A DNA stretch of 64,000 nt from Ptiloglossa arizonensis. Taxonomy: Eukaryota > Arthropoda > Insecta > Hymenoptera > Colletidae. The translations under genes were made by a program, and so were the position numbers. Location of the stretch: positions 1,922,001-1,986,000 of the forward strand of contig NW_027478399.1 of NCBI RefSeq assembly GCF_051014685.1, in the 5' to 3' direction. Shown piece by piece: positions 11,535 through 24,572 of the stretch; positions within the stretch are counted from its first letter, which is position 1; the number at the start of each line of letters is the position of its first letter. The notes beneath the pieces were generated by a model that had not been told where the DNA came from, ran no database searches, and was given only the letters and a program-made list of their open reading frames with translations.

Positions 11535-14245
11535 CTCCCATATCTCGCGAACGGATTGACGAACTCGAGAAATTCCTGTTGCATCTGAAAGCAGAGACTC
11601 GCCCGATTAGAATGGTGTGTGTACTTTTCCCCTAGGCCATTCCAGTTATTCGTTTCTAGCATCAGAATTGCGAAAATTTCGATGGTTTCCCAACCATTCC
11701 TTAACTTCAAACTCCCATATCTCGCGAACGGAATGACGCACTCGAGAAATTCCTGTTGCATCTGAAAGTGGAAACTCGCCCGATTACAAAGGTGTGTGTA
11801 CTTTTCCCCTAGGTCATTCCAGTTATTGGTTTCGAGTATCAGACCAGCGAAAATTTTGATGGTTTCTCAACCATTCCTTAACTTCAAATTCCCATCTCTC
11901 GCGAACGGAATAACGAACTCGAGAAATTCCTGTTGCATCTGAAAGTAGAAACTCGCACGATTACAATGGTGTGTGTACTTTTCCCCTAGGCCATTCCAGT
12001 TATTGGTTTCGAGTATCAGAATTGCGAAAATTTTGATGGTTTCTCAACCATTCCTAACTTCAAACTCCCATGTCTCGCGAACGGAATGACGAACTCGAGA
12101 AATTCCTGTTGCATCTGAAAGTGGAAACTCGCCCGATTACAAAGGTATGTGCATTTTACCCCTAGGCCTTTGTAGTTATTGGTTTCGAGTATCAGACTTG
12201 CGAAAATTTTGATGGTTTCTCAAGCATTCTTTAACTTCAAACTCCCATATCTCGCGAACGGATTGACGAACTCGAGAAATTCCTGTTGCATCTGAAAGCA
12301 GAAACTCGCCCGATTACAACGGTATGTGTGTTTTTCCCCTAGGCCTCTGTAGTTATTGGTTTCGAGTATCAGACTTGCAAAAATTTTGAGGGTTTCTCAA
12401 CCATTCCTTAACTTCAAACTTCCATATCTCGCGAACGGATTGACGAACTCGAGAATTTCCTATTGCATCTGAAAGCAGAAACTCGCCCGATTACAACGGT
12501 ATGTGTATTTTTCCCCTAGGCTTTTGTAGTTATTGGTTTCGAGTATCAGACTTGCGAAAATTTTGATTGTTTCTCAAGCATTCCTTAACTTCAAACTCCC
12601 AAATCTCGCGCACGGATTGACGAACTCGAGAACTTCTTGTTGCATCTGAACGCAGAAACTCGCCCGATTACAAAGATATGTGTGTTTTTCCCCTAGGCCT
12701 TTGTAGTTATTGGTTTTGAGTATCAGACTTGCGAAAATTTTGAGGGTTTCTCAACCATTCCTTAACTTCAAACTCCCATATCTCGCGAACGGATTGACGA
12801 ACTCGAGAAATTCCTGTTGCATCTGAAAGCAGAGACTCGCCCGATTAGAATGGTGTGTGTACTTTTCCCCTAGGCCATTCCAGTTATTCGTTTCTAGCAT
12901 CAGAATTGCGAAAATTTCGATGGTTTCCCAACCATTCCTTAACTTCAAACTCCCATATCTCGCGAACGGAATGACGCACTCGAGAAATTCCTGTTGCATC
13001 TGAAAGTGGAAACTCGCCCGATTACAAAGGTGTGTGTACTTTTCCCCTAGGTCATTCCAGTTATTGGTTTCGAGTATCAGACCAGCGAAAATTTTGATGG
13101 TTTCTCAACCATTCCTTAACTTCAAATTCCCATCTCTCGCGAACGGAATAACGAACTCGAGAAATTCCTGTTGCATCTGAAAGTAGAAACTCGCACGATT
13201 ACAATGGTGTGTGTACTTTTCCCCTAGGCCATTCCAGTTATTGGTTTCGAGTATCAGAATTGCGAAAATTTTGATGGTTTCTCAACCATTCCTAACTTCA
13301 AACTCCCATGTCTCGCGAACGGAATGACGAACTCGAGAAATTCCTGTTGCATCTGAAAGTGGAAACTCGCCCGATTACAAAGGTATGTGCATTTTACCCC
13401 TAGGCCTTTGTAGTTATTGGTTTCGAGTATCAGACTTGCGAAAATTTTGATGGTTTCTCAAGCATTCTTTAACTTCAAACTCCCATATCTCGCGAACGGA
13501 TTGACGAACTCGAGAAATTCCTGTTGCATCTGAAAGCAGAAACTCGCCCGATTACAACGGTATGTGTGTTTTTCCCCTAGGCCTCTGTAGTTATTGGTTT
13601 CGAGTATCAGACTTGCAAAAATTTTGAGGGTTTCTCAACCATTCCTTAACTTCAAACTTCCATATCTCGCGAACGGATTGACGAACTCGAGAATTTCCTA
13701 TTGCATCTGAAAGCAGAAACTCGCCCGATTACAACGGTATGTGTATTTTTCCCCTAGGCTTTTGTAGTTATTGGTTTCGAGTATCAGACTTGCGAAAATT
13801 TTGATTGTTTCTCAAGCATTCCTTAACTTCAAACTCCCAAATCTCGCGCACGGATTGACGAACTCGAGAACTTCTTGTTGCATCTGAACGCAGAAACTCG
13901 CCCGATTACAAAGATATGTGTGTTTTTCCCCTAGGCCTTTGTAGTTATTGGTTTTGAGTATCAGACTTGCGAAAATTTTGAGGGTTTCTCAACCATTCCT
14001 TAACTTCAAACTCCCATATCTCGCGAACGGATTGACGAACTCGAGAAATTCCTGTTGCATCTGAAAGCAGAGACTCGCCCGATTAGAATGGTGTGTGTAC
14101 TTTTCCCCTAGGCCATTCCAGTTATTCGTTTCTAGCATCAGAATTGCGAAAATTTCGATGGTTTCCCAACCATTCCTTAACTTCAAACTCCCATATCTCG
14201 CGAACGGAATGACGCACTCGAGAAATTCCTGTTGCATCTGAAAGA
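11535..14245. repeat. 7-monomer higher-order repeat (1238 bp), two full copies plus a start of a third
   Basis: Units begin near 11535, 12773 and 14011, and I saw no difference between the first two in the lines compared. Monomer order: (1) AGCAGAGAC with GATTAGAATGG and TTTCCCAACC; (2) GACGCACTCG with TAGGTCATTCCAG and CAGACCAGCG; (3) AAATTCCCATCTCTCG with AATAACGAAC; (4) CATTCCTAACTTC with CATGTCTCG; (5) AAGCATTCTTTAAC with CCTCTGTAG; (6) CTTCCATATC with GAATTTCCTATTGC; (7) CCCAAATCTCGCGCACGG with TGAACGCAG. Alignment ends near 14245, where AAAGTGGAAAC is replaced by AAAGAGGAAAC. All seven types occur in the 14-mer to the left, so this is a younger nested expansion. Confidence 0.9.
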
Positions 14246-16524
14246 GGAAACTCGCCCGATTACAAAGGTATGTGCATTTTTCCCCTAGGCCTTTGTAGTT
14301 ATTGTTTTCGAGTATCAGACTTGCGAAAATTTTGATTGTTTCTCAAGCATTCCTTAACTTCAACCTCCGAAATCTCGCGCACGGATTGACGAACTCGAGA
14401 AATTCTTGTTGCATCTGAACGCAGAAACTCGCCCGATTACAAAGATATGTGTGTTTTTCCCCTAGGCCTTTGTAGTTATTGGTTTCTAGTATCAGACTTG
14501 CAAATATTTTGAGGGTTTCTCAACCATTCCTTAACTTCAAACTCCCATATCTCGCGAACGGATTGACGAACACGAGAAATTCCTGTTGCATCTGAAAGAA
14601 GAGACTCGCCCGATTAGAATGGTGTGTGTACTTTTCCCCTAGGCCATTCCAGTTATTCGTTTCTAGCATCAGATTTGCGAAAATTTCGATGGTTTCTCAA
14701 CCATTCCTTAACTTCAAACTCCCACATCTCGCGAACGGATTGACGAACACGAGAAATTCCTGTTGCATCTGAAAGTGGAAACTCGCCCGATTACAATGGT
14801 GTGTGTACTTTTCCCCTAGGCCATTCCAGTTATTCGTTTCTAGCATCAGAATTGCGAAAATTTCGATGGTTTCTCAACCATTCCTTAACTTCAAACTCCC
14901 ACATCTCGCGAACGGGTTGACGAACTCGAGAAATTCCTGTTGCATCTGAAAGCAGAAACTCACCCGATTAAAACGGTATGTGTATTTTCCCCTAGGCCAT
15001 TGTAGTTATTGGTTTCTAGCATCAGAATTGCGACAATTTGGATGGTTTCTCAACCATTCCTTAACTTCGAACTCCCATATCTCGCGAACGGAATGACGAA
15101 CTCGAGAAATTCCTGTTGCATCTGAAAGTAGAAACTCGCACGATTACAATGGTGTGTGTACTTTTCCCCTAGGCCATTCCAGTTATTCGTTTCTAGCATC
15201 AGAATTGCGAAAATTTCGATGGTTTCTCAACCATTCCTTAACTTCAAACTCCCACATCTCGCGAACGGATTGACGAACTCGAGAAATTCCTGTTGCATCT
15301 GAAAGTGGAAACTCGCCCGATTACAAAGGTATGTGTATTTTTCCCCTAGGCCTTTGTAGTTATTGGTTTCGACTATCAGAATTGCGAGACTTTTGATGGT
15401 TTCTCAACCATTCCTTAACTTCAAACTCCCATATCTCGCGAACGGAATGACGCACTCGAGAAATTCCTGTTGCATCTGAAAGTGGAAACTCGCCCGATTA
15501 CAAAGGTATGTGCATTTTTCCCCTAGGCCTTTGTAGTTATTGGTTTCGAGTATCAGACCAGCGAAAATTTTGATGGTTTCTCAACCATTCCTTAACTTCA
15601 AACTCCCATCTCTCGCGAACGGAATAATGAACTCGAGAAATTCCTGTTGCATCTGAAAGTAGAAACTCGCACGATTACAATGTTGTGTGTAGTTTTCCCC
15701 TAGGCCATTCCAGTTATTGGTTTCGAGTATCAGAATTGCGAAAATTTTGATGGTTTCTCAACCATTCCTAACTTCAAACTCCCATGTCTCGCGAACGGAA
15801 TGACGAACTCGAGAAATTCCTGTTGCATCTGAAAGTGGAAACTCGCCCGATTACAAAGGTATGTGCATTTTACCCCTAGGCCTTTGTAGTTATTGGTTTC
15901 GAGTATCAGACTTGCAAATATTTTGAGGGTTTCTCAACCATTCCTTAACTTCAAACTCCCATATCTCGCGAACGGATTGACGAACACGAGAAATTCCTGT
16001 TGCATCTGAAAGTAGAGACTCGCCCGATTAGAATGGTGTGTGTACTTTTCCCCTAGGCCATTCCAGTTATTCGTTTCTAGCATCAGATTTGCGAAAATTT
16101 CGATGGTTTCTCAACCATTCCTTAACTTCAAACTCCCACATCTCGCGAACGGATTGACGAACACGAGAAATTCCTGTTGCATCTGAAAGCGGAAACTCGC
16201 CCGATTACAAAGGTATGTGCATTTTTCCCCTAGGCCTTTGTAGTTCTTGGTTTCGAGTATCAGACTTGCGAAAATTTTGATTGTTTCTCACGCATTCCTT
16301 AACTTCAATCACTTATATCTCGCGAACGGATTGACGAACTCGAGAAATTCCTGTTGCATCTGAAAGCAGAAACTCACCCGATTAAAACGGTATGTGTATT
16401 TTCCCCTAGGCCATTGTAGTTATTGGTTTCTAGCATCAGAATTGCGAAAATTTGGATGGTTTCTCAACCATTCCTTAACTTCAAACTTCCATATCTCGCG
16501 GACGGATTGACGAACTCGAGAAAT
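14246..16524. repeat. Mosaic satellite segment between the 7-mer and 17-mer blocks
   Basis: No internal long tandem unit was found here. About 14246-14690 follows the same order as 7520-7960 of the 14-mer. About 14920-16087 is matched again at 55045-56212 (shift 40125), including the rare AATGTTGTGTGTAG reading at about 15678. The TCACGCATTCC/TTCAATCACTTATATC variant of the 26-mer reappears near 16290. No gene or non-satellite base was seen. Confidence 0.8.
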
Positions 16525-18597
16525 TCCAGTTGCATCTGAAAGTGGAAACTCTCCCGATTACAAAGGTACGGGCATTTTCCCCTAGGCCTTTGGAGTTATT
16601 GGTTTCGAGTATCAGACTTGCGAAAATTTTGATGGTTTCTCAACCCTTCCTTAATTTCAAACTCCCATATTTCACGAACGGATTGACTAACTCGAGGAAT
16701 TCCTGTTGCATCTGAAAGCAGAAACTCGCCCGATTACTAAGGTATGTGTATTTTTCCCGTAGGCCTTTGTAGTTATTGGTTTCGAGTATCAGACCAGCGA
16801 AAATTTTGATGGTTTCTCAACCATCCCTTAACTTCAAACTCCCATCTCTCGCGAACGGAATAACGAACTCGAGAAATTCCTGTTGCATCTGAAAGTAGAA
16901 ACTCGCACGATTACAATGGTGTGTGTACTTTTCCCCTAGGCCATTCCAGTTATTGGTTTCGAGTATCAGAATTGCGAAAATTTTGATGGTTTCTCAAGCA
17001 TTCCTAACTTCAAACTCCCATGTCTCGCGAACGGAATGACGAACTCGAGAAATTCCTGTTGCATCTGAAAGTGGAAACTCGCCCGATTACAAAGGTATGT
17101 GCATTTTACCCCTAGGCCTTTGTAGTTATTGGTTTCGAGTATCAGACTTGCGAAAATTTTGATGGTTTCTCAAGCATTCCTTAACTTCAAACTCCCATAT
17201 CTCGCGAACGGATTGACGAACTCGAGAAATTCCTGTTGCATCTAAAAGCAGAAACTCGCCCGATTACAACGGTATGTGTGTTTTTCCCCTAGGCCTCTGT
17301 AGTTATTGGTTTCGAGTATCAGACTTGCAAAAATTTTGAGGGTTTCTCAACCATTCCTTAACTTCAAACTTCCATATCTCGCGAACGGATTGACGAACTC
17401 GAGAATTTCCTATTGCATCTGAAAGCAGAAACTCGCCCGATTACAACGGTATGTGTATTTTTCCCCTAGGCTTTTGTAGTTATTGGTTTCGAGTATCAGA
17501 CTTGCGAAAATTTTGATTGTTTCTCAAGCATTCCTTAACTTCAAACTCCCAAATCTCGCGCACGGATTGACGAACTCGAGAAATTCTTGTTGCATCTGAA
17601 CGCAGAAACTCGCCCGATTACAAAGATATGTGTGTTTTTCCCCTAGGCCTTTGTTGTTATTGGTTTTGAGTATCAGACTTGCAAAAATTTTGAGGGTTTC
17701 TCAACCATTCCTTAACTTCAAACTCCCATATCTCGCGAACGGATTGACGAACTCGAGAAATTCCTGTTGCATCTGAAAGTAGAGTCTCGCCCCATTAGAA
17801 TGGTGTGTGTACTTTTCCCCTAGGCCATTCCAGTTATTCGTTTCTAGCATCAGAATTGCGAAAATTTCGATGGTTTCCCAACCATTCCTTAACTTCAAAC
17901 CCCATATCTCGCGAAGGGAATGACGCACTCGAGAAATTCCTGTTGCATCTGAAAGAGGAAACTCGCCCGATTACAAAGGTATGTGCATTTTTCCCCTAGG
18001 CCTTTGTAGTTATTGGTTTCGAGTATCAGACTTGCGAAAACTTTGATTGCTTCTCAAGCATTCCTTAACTTCAAACTCCCAAATCTCGCGCACGGATTGA
18101 CGAACTCGAGAAATTCTTGTTGCATCTGAACGCAGAAACTCGCCCGATTACAAAGATATGTGTGTTTTTCCCCTAGGCCTTTGTAGTTATTGGTTTCGAG
18201 TATCAGACTTGCGAAAATTTTGATTGTTTCTCAAGCATTCCTTAACTTCAAACTCCCATATCTCGCGCACGGATTGACGAACTCGAGAAATTCCTGTTGC
18301 ATCTGAAAGCAGAAACTCGCCCGATTACAACGGTATGTGTATTTTCCCCTAGGCCATTGTAGTTATTGGTTTCTAGCATCAGAATTGCGAAAATTTGGAT
18401 GGTTTCTCAACCATTCCTTAACTTCGAACTCCCATATCTCGCGAACAGAATGACGAACTCGAGAAATTCCTGTTGCATCTGAAAGTAGAAACTCGCACGA
18501 TTACAACGGTGTGTGTACTTTTCCCCTAGGCCATTCCAGTTATTCGTTTCTAGCATCAGAATTTCGAAAATTTCGATGGTTTCTCAACCATTCCTTA
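16525..18597. repeat. 17-monomer unit block, copy 1
   Basis: The block recurs at 19530-21602 (shift 3005 = 17 x 177 minus 4) and again near 57888-59850 (shift 41363). It starts with the CCAGTTGCATCTG/AAACTCTCCC monomer, then TTTCACGAACGG with GACTAACTCGAGGAATTCC, a TTTCCCGTAGGCC monomer, and the CATTCCTAACTTC monomer. It ends with a one-base-short CAAACCCCATATC monomer (about 17898), GATTGCTTCTC, and the ACAACGGTGTGTG/AATTTCGAAAATTTCG monomer. The plus-strand 61- and 64-codon frames here are shadows of the repeat. Confidence 0.88.
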
Positions 18598-19529
18598 ACT
18601 TCAAATTCCCATCTCTCGCGAACGGAATAACGAACTCGAGAAATTCCTGTTGCATCTGAAAGTAGAAACTCGCACGATTACAATGGTGTGTGTACTTTTC
18701 CCCTAGGCCTTTCTAGTTATTGGTTTCGAGTATCAGACTTGCGAAAATTTTGATGGTTTCTCAAGCATTCCTTAACTTCAATCTCCCATATCTCGCGAAC
18801 GGATTGACGAACTCGAGAAATTCCTGTTGCATCTGAAAGTAGAAACTCGCCCGATTACAGAGATATGTGTGTTTTTCCCCTAGGCCTTTGAAGTTACTGG
18901 TTTCGAGTATCAGACTTGCGAAAATTTTGAGGGTTTCTCAACCATTCCTTAACTTCAAACTTCCATATCTCGCGGACGGATTGACGAACTCGAGAAATTC
19001 CAGTTGCATCTGAAAGTGGAAACTCGCCCGAATACAATGGTATGTGTATTTTTGCCCTAGGCCATAGTAGTTATTAGTTTCGAGTATCAGACTTGCGACA
19101 ATATTGATGGTTTCTCAACCATTCCTTAATTTCAAACACCCATATCTCACGAACGGATTGACGAACTCGAGAAATTCCTGTTGCATCTGAAAGCAGAAAC
19201 TCGCCCGATTACATTGGTGTGTGTTCTTTTCCCCTAGGTCATTCCAGTTATTGGTTTCGAGTATCAGACCAGCGAAAATTTTGATGGTTTCTCAAGCATT
19301 CCTTAATTTCAAACTCCCATATCTCGCGAACGGAATGACGAACTCGAGAAATTCCAGTTGCATCTGAAAGTGGACACTCGCCCGATTACAAAGGTGTGTG
19401 TACTTTTCCCCTAGGTCATTCCAGTTATTGGTTTCGAGTATCAGACCAGCGAAAATTTTGATGGTTTCTCAAGCATTCCTTAACTTCAAACTCCCATATC
19501 TCGCGAACGGAATGACGAACTCGAGAAAT
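18598..19529. repeat. Linker monomers between the two 17-mer blocks
   Basis: Five or so monomers separate the matching blocks. They include divergent types: ACAGAGATATG with GAAGTTACTGG near 18858-18900; CCGAATACAATGG with GCCATAGTAGTTATTAG near 19028-19077; and GACAATATTGATGG with CAAACACCCATATCTCACG near 19088-19150. The same trio reappears near 23265-23400, 24150-24290, 26970-27110 and at the far right end (63790-63930), so it is a travelling subunit. Confidence 0.8.
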
Positions 19530-21602
19530 TCCAGTTGCATCTGAAAGTGGAAACTCTCCCGATTACAAAGGTATGTGCATTTTCCCCTAGGCCTTTGGAG
19601 TTATTGGTTTCGAGTATCAGAATTGCGAAAATTTTGATGGTTTCTCAACCCTTCCTTAATTTCACACTCCCATATTTCACGAACGGATTGACTAACTCGA
19701 GGAATTCCTGTTGCATCTGAAAGCAGAAACTCGCCCGATTACTAAGGTATGTGTATTTTTCCCGTAGGCCTTTGTAGTTATTGGTTTCGAGTATCAGACC
19801 AGCGAAAATTTTGATGGTTTCTCAACCATCCCTTAACTTCAAACTCCCATCTCTCGCGAACGGAATAACGAACTCGAGAAATTCCTGTTGCATCTGAAAG
19901 TAGAAACTCGCACGATTACAATGGTGTGTGTACTTTTCCCCTAGGCCATTCCAGTTATTGGTTTCGAGTATCAGAATTGCGAAAATTTTGATGGTTTCTC
20001 AACCATTCCTAACTTCAAACTCCCATGTCTCGCGAACGGAATGACGAACTCGAGAAATTCCTGTTGCATCTGAAAGTGGAAACTCGCCCGATTACAAAGG
20101 TATGTGCATTTTACCCCTAGGCCTTTGTAGTTATTGGTTTCGAGTATCAGACTTGCGAAAATTTTGATGGTTTCTCAAGCATTCCTTAACTTCAAACTCC
20201 CATATCTCGCGAACGGATTGACGAACTCGAGAAATTCCTGTTGCATCTGAAAGCAGAAACTCGCCCGATTACAACGGTATGTGTGTTTTTCCCCTAGGCC
20301 TCTGTAGTTATTGGTTTCGAGTATCAGACTTGCAAAAATTTTGAGGGTTTCTCAACCATTCCTTAACTTCAAACTTCCATATCTCGCGAACGGATTGACG
20401 AACTCGAGAATTTCCTATTGCATCTGAAAGCAGAAACTCGCCCGATTACAACGGTATGTGTATTTTTCCCCTAGGCTTTTGTAGTTATTGGTTTCGAGTA
20501 TCAGACTTGCGAAAATTTTGATTGTTTCTCAAGCATTCCTTAACTTCAAACTCCCAAATCTCGCGCACGGATTGACGAACTCGAGAAATTCTTGTTGCAT
20601 CTGAACGCAGAAACTCGCCCGATTACAAAGATATGTGTGTTTTTCCCCTAGGCCTTTGTTGTTATTGGTTTTGAGTATCAGACTTGCAAAAATTTTGAGG
20701 GTTTCTCAACCATTCCTTAACTTCAAACTCCCATATCTCGCGAACGGATTGACGAACTCGAGAAATTCCTGTTGCATCTGAAAGTAGAGTCTCGCCCGAT
20801 TAGAATGGTGTGTGTACTTTTCCCCTAGGCCATTCCAGTTATTCGTTTCTAGCATCAGAATTGCGAAAATTTCGATGGTTTCCCAACCATTCCTTAACTT
20901 CAAACCCCATATCTCGCGAACGGAATGACGCACTCGAGAAATTCCTGTTGCATCTGAAAGAGGAAACTCGCCCGATTACAAAGGTATGTGCATTTTTCCC
21001 CTAGGCCTTTGTAGTTATTGGTTTCGAGTATCAGACTTGCGAAAACTTTGATTGCTTCTCAAGCATTCCTTAACTTCAAACTCCCAAATCTCGCGCACGG
21101 ATTGACGAACTCGAGAAATTCTTGTTGCATCTGAACGCAGAAACTCGCCCGATTACAAAGATATGTGTGTTTTTCCCCTAGGCCTTTGTAGTTATTGGTT
21201 TCTAGTATCAGACTTGCGAAAATTTTGATTGTTTCTCAAGCATTCCTTAACTTCAAACTCCCATATCTCGCGCACGGATTGACGAACTCGAGAAATTCCT
21301 GTTGCATCTGAAAGCAGAAACTCGCCCGATTACAACGGTATGTGTATTTTCCCCTAGGCCATTGTAGTTATTGGTTTCTAGCATCAGAATTGCGAAAATT
21401 TGGATGGTTTCTCAACCATTCCTTAACTTCGAACTCCCATATCTCGCGAACGGAATGACGAACTCGAGAAATTCCTGTTGCATCTGAAAGTAGAAACTCG
21501 CACGATTACAACGGTGTGTGTACTTTTCCCCTAGGCCATTCCAGTTATTCGTTTCTAGCATCAGAATTTCGAAAATTTCGATGGTTTCTCAACCATTCCT
21601 TA
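19530..21602. repeat. 17-monomer unit block, copy 2
   Basis: Matches 16525-18597 at a constant shift of 3005 bp, including the one-base deletion CAAACCCCATATC (about 20903) and the ACAACGGTGTGTG monomer at the end. Few differences were seen, for example GGTATGTGCA for GGTACGGGCA near 19570, CAGAATTGCG for CAGACTTGCG near 19618, and TCTAGTATCAG for TCGAGTATCAG near 21202. Homology ends where copy 1 continues CTTCAAATTCCC and copy 2 TTTCAAACTCCC. Confidence 0.88.
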
Positions 21603-22539
21603 ATTTCAAACTCCCATATCTCGCGAACGGAATGACGAACTCGAGAAATTCCTGTTGCGTCTGAAAGTGGAAACTCGCCCGATTACAAAGGAATGTGCAT
21701 TTTTCCCCTAGGCCTTTGTAGTTCTTGGTTTCGAGTATCAGACTTGCGAAAATTTTGATTGTTTCTCACGCATTCCTTAACTTCAATCACTTATATGTCG
21801 CGAACGGATTGACGGACTCGAGAAATTCCTGTTGCATCTGAAAGCAGAAACTCACCCGATTAAAACGGTATGTGTATTTTCCCCTAGGCCATTGTAGTTA
21901 TTGGTTTCTAGCATCAGAATTGCGAGACTTTTGATGGATTCTCAACCATTCCTTAACTTCAAACTCCCATATCTCGCGAACGGAATGACGCACTCGAGAA
22001 ATTCCTGTTGCATCTGAAAGTGGAAACTCGCCCGATTACAAAGGTATGTGCATTTTTCCCCTAGGCCTTTGTAGTTATTGGTTTCGAGTATCAGACCAGC
22101 GAAAATTTTGATGGTTTCTCAACCATTCCTTAACTTCAAACTCCCATCTCTCGCGAACGGAATAACGAACTCGAGAAATTCCTGTTGCATCTGAAAGTAG
22201 AAACTCGCCCGATTACAACGGTATGTGTGTTTTTCCCCTAGGCCATTCCAGTTATTGGTTTCTAGTATCAGAATTGCGAAAATTTTGATGGTTTCTCAAC
22301 CATTCCTAACTTCAAACTCCCATGTCTCGCGAACGGAATGACGAACTCGAGAAATTCCTGTTGCATCTGAAAGTGGAAACTCGCCCGATTACAAAGGTAT
22401 GTGCATTTTACCCCTAGGCCTTTGTAGTTATTGGTTTCGAGTATCAGACTTGCAAATATTTTGAGGGTTTCTCAACCATTCCTTAACTTCAAACTCCCAT
22501 ATCTCGCGAACGGATTGACGAACACGAGAAATTCCTGTT
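21603..22539. repeat. Satellite segment linking the 17-mer and the 5-mer duplication
   Basis: This holds ordinary monomers only. It includes the CGCATTCC/TTATATGTCGCG monomer with GACGGACTCG (about 21770-21815) and the GAGACTTTTGATGGATTC monomer (about 21924-21941). The same run recurs at about 25440-26200 and 29690-30440 in the 24-mer, which shows that the 24-mer incorporated this stretch. Confidence 0.8.
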
Positions 22540-24310
22540 GCATCTGAAAGTAGAGACTCGCCCGATTAGAATGGTGTGTGTACTTTTCCCCTAGGCCATT
22601 CCAGTTATTCGTTTCTAGCATCAGAATTGCGAAAATTTCGATGGTTTCCCAACCATTCCTTAACTTCAAACTCCCATATCTCGCGAACGGAATGACGAAC
22701 TCGAGAAATTCCTGTTGCATCTGAAAGTAGAAACTCGCACGATTACAATGGTGTGTGTACTTTTCCCCTAGGCCATTCCAGTTATTCGTTTCTAGCATCA
22801 GATTTGCGAAAATTTCGATGGTTTCTCAACCATTCCTTAACTTCAAACTCCCACATCTCGCGAACGGATTGACGAACACGAGAAATTCCTGTTGCATCTG
22901 AAAGCGGAAACTCGCCCGATTACAAAGGTATGTGCATTTTTCCCCTAGGCCTTTGTAGTTCTTGGTTTCGAGTATCAGACTTGCGAAAATTTTGATTGTT
23001 TCTCACGCATTCCTTAACTTCAATCACTTATATCTCGCGAACGGATTGACGAACTCGAGAAATTCCTGTTGCATCTGAAAGCAGAAACTCACCCGATTAA
23101 AACGGTATGTGTATTTTCCCCTAGGCCATTGTAGTTATTGGTTTCTAGCATCAGAATTGCGAAAATTTGGATGGTTTCTCAACCATTCCTTAACTTCAAA
23201 CTTCCATATCTCGCGGACGGATTGACGAACCCGAGAAATTCCTGTTGCATCTGAAAGTGGAAACTCGCCCGAATACAATGGTATGTGTATTTTTGCCCTA
23301 GGCCATAGTAGTTATTAGTTTCGAGTATCAGACTTGCGACAATATTGATGGTTTCTCAACCATTCCTTAATTTCAAACACCCATATCTCACGAACGGATT
23401 GACGAACTCGAGAAATTCCTGTTGCATCTGAAAGTAGAGACTCGCCCGATTAGAATGGTGTGTGTACTTTTCCCCTAGGCCATTCCAGTTATTCGTTTCT
23501 AGCATCAGAATTGCGAAAATTTCGATGGTTTCCCAACCATTCCTTAACTTCAAACTCCCATATCTCGCGAACGGAATGACGAACTCGAGAAATTCCTGTT
23601 GCATCTGAAAGTAGAAACTCGCACGATTACAATGGTGTGTGTACTTTTCCCCTAGGCCATTCCAGTTATTCGTTTCTAGCATCAGATTTGCGAAAATTTC
23701 GATGGTTTCTCAACCATTCCTTAACTTCAAACTCCCACATCTCGCGAACGGATTGACGAACACGAGAAATTCCTGTTGCATCTGAAAGCGGAAACTCGCC
23801 CGATTACAAAGGTATGTGCATTTTTCCCCTAGGCCTTTGTAGTTCTTGGTTTCGAGTATCAGACTTGCGAAAATTTTGATTGTTTCTCACGCATTCCTTA
23901 ACTTCAATCACTTATATCTCGCGAACGGATTGACGAACTCGAGAAATTCCTGTTGCATCTGAAAGCAGAAACTCACCCGATTAAAACGGTATGTGTATTT
24001 TCCCCTAGGCCATTGTAGTTATTGGTTTCTAGCATCAGAATTGCGAAAATTTGGATGGTTTCTCAACCATTCCTTAACTTCAAACTTCCATATCTCGCGG
24101 ACGGATTGACGAACTCGAGAAATTCCTGTTGCATCTGAAAGTGGAAACTCGCCCGAATACAATGGTATGTGTATTTTTGCCCTAGGCCATAGTAGTTATT
24201 AGTTTCGAGTATCAGACTTGCGACAATATTGATGGTTTCTCAACCGTTCCTTAATTTCAAACACCCATATCTCACGAACGGATTGACGAACTCGAGAAAT
24301 TCCTGTTGCA
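22540..24310. repeat. 5-monomer tandem duplication (884 bp)
   Basis: Bases 22540-23426 align with 23424-24310 at a shift of 884 bp (5 x 177 minus 1). Members are the GATTAGAATGG monomer, a CAGATTTGCG monomer, AGCGGAAACTC with GTAGTTCTTGG, TTCAATCACTTATATC, CTTCCATATCTCGCGGACGG, and the GCCATAGTAG/GACAATATTG monomer that joins the copies. Differences noticed: CCCGAG for CTCGAG near 23231, and CAACCATTCC for CAACCGTTCC at 24241. Confidence 0.87.
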
Positions 24311-24572
24311 TCTGAAAGCAGAAACTCGCCCGATTACATTGGTGTGTGTTCTTTTCCCCTAGGTCATTCCAGTTATTGGTTTCGAGTATCAGACCAGCGA
24401 AAATTTTGATGGTTTCTCAAGCATTCCTTAATTTCAAACTCCCATATCTCGCGAACGGAATGACGAACTCGAGAAATTCCAGTTGCGTCTGAAAGTGGAA
24501 ACTCGCCCGATTACAAAGGTGTGTGTACTTTTCCCCTAGGTCATTCCAGTTATTGGTTTCGAGTATCAGACC

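Noticed and set aside
16530..16715. Plus-strand frames of 61-107 codons starting in GCATCTGAAAG-type sequence (also 17805, 19535, 24660, 28198, 33679, 53650, 57755, 59836)
   Set aside because: Same explanation on the other strand. Two of them owe their length to one-base deletions (CAAACCCCATATC, CTCGCGACGG) that shift frame, which is not expected of maintained genes.
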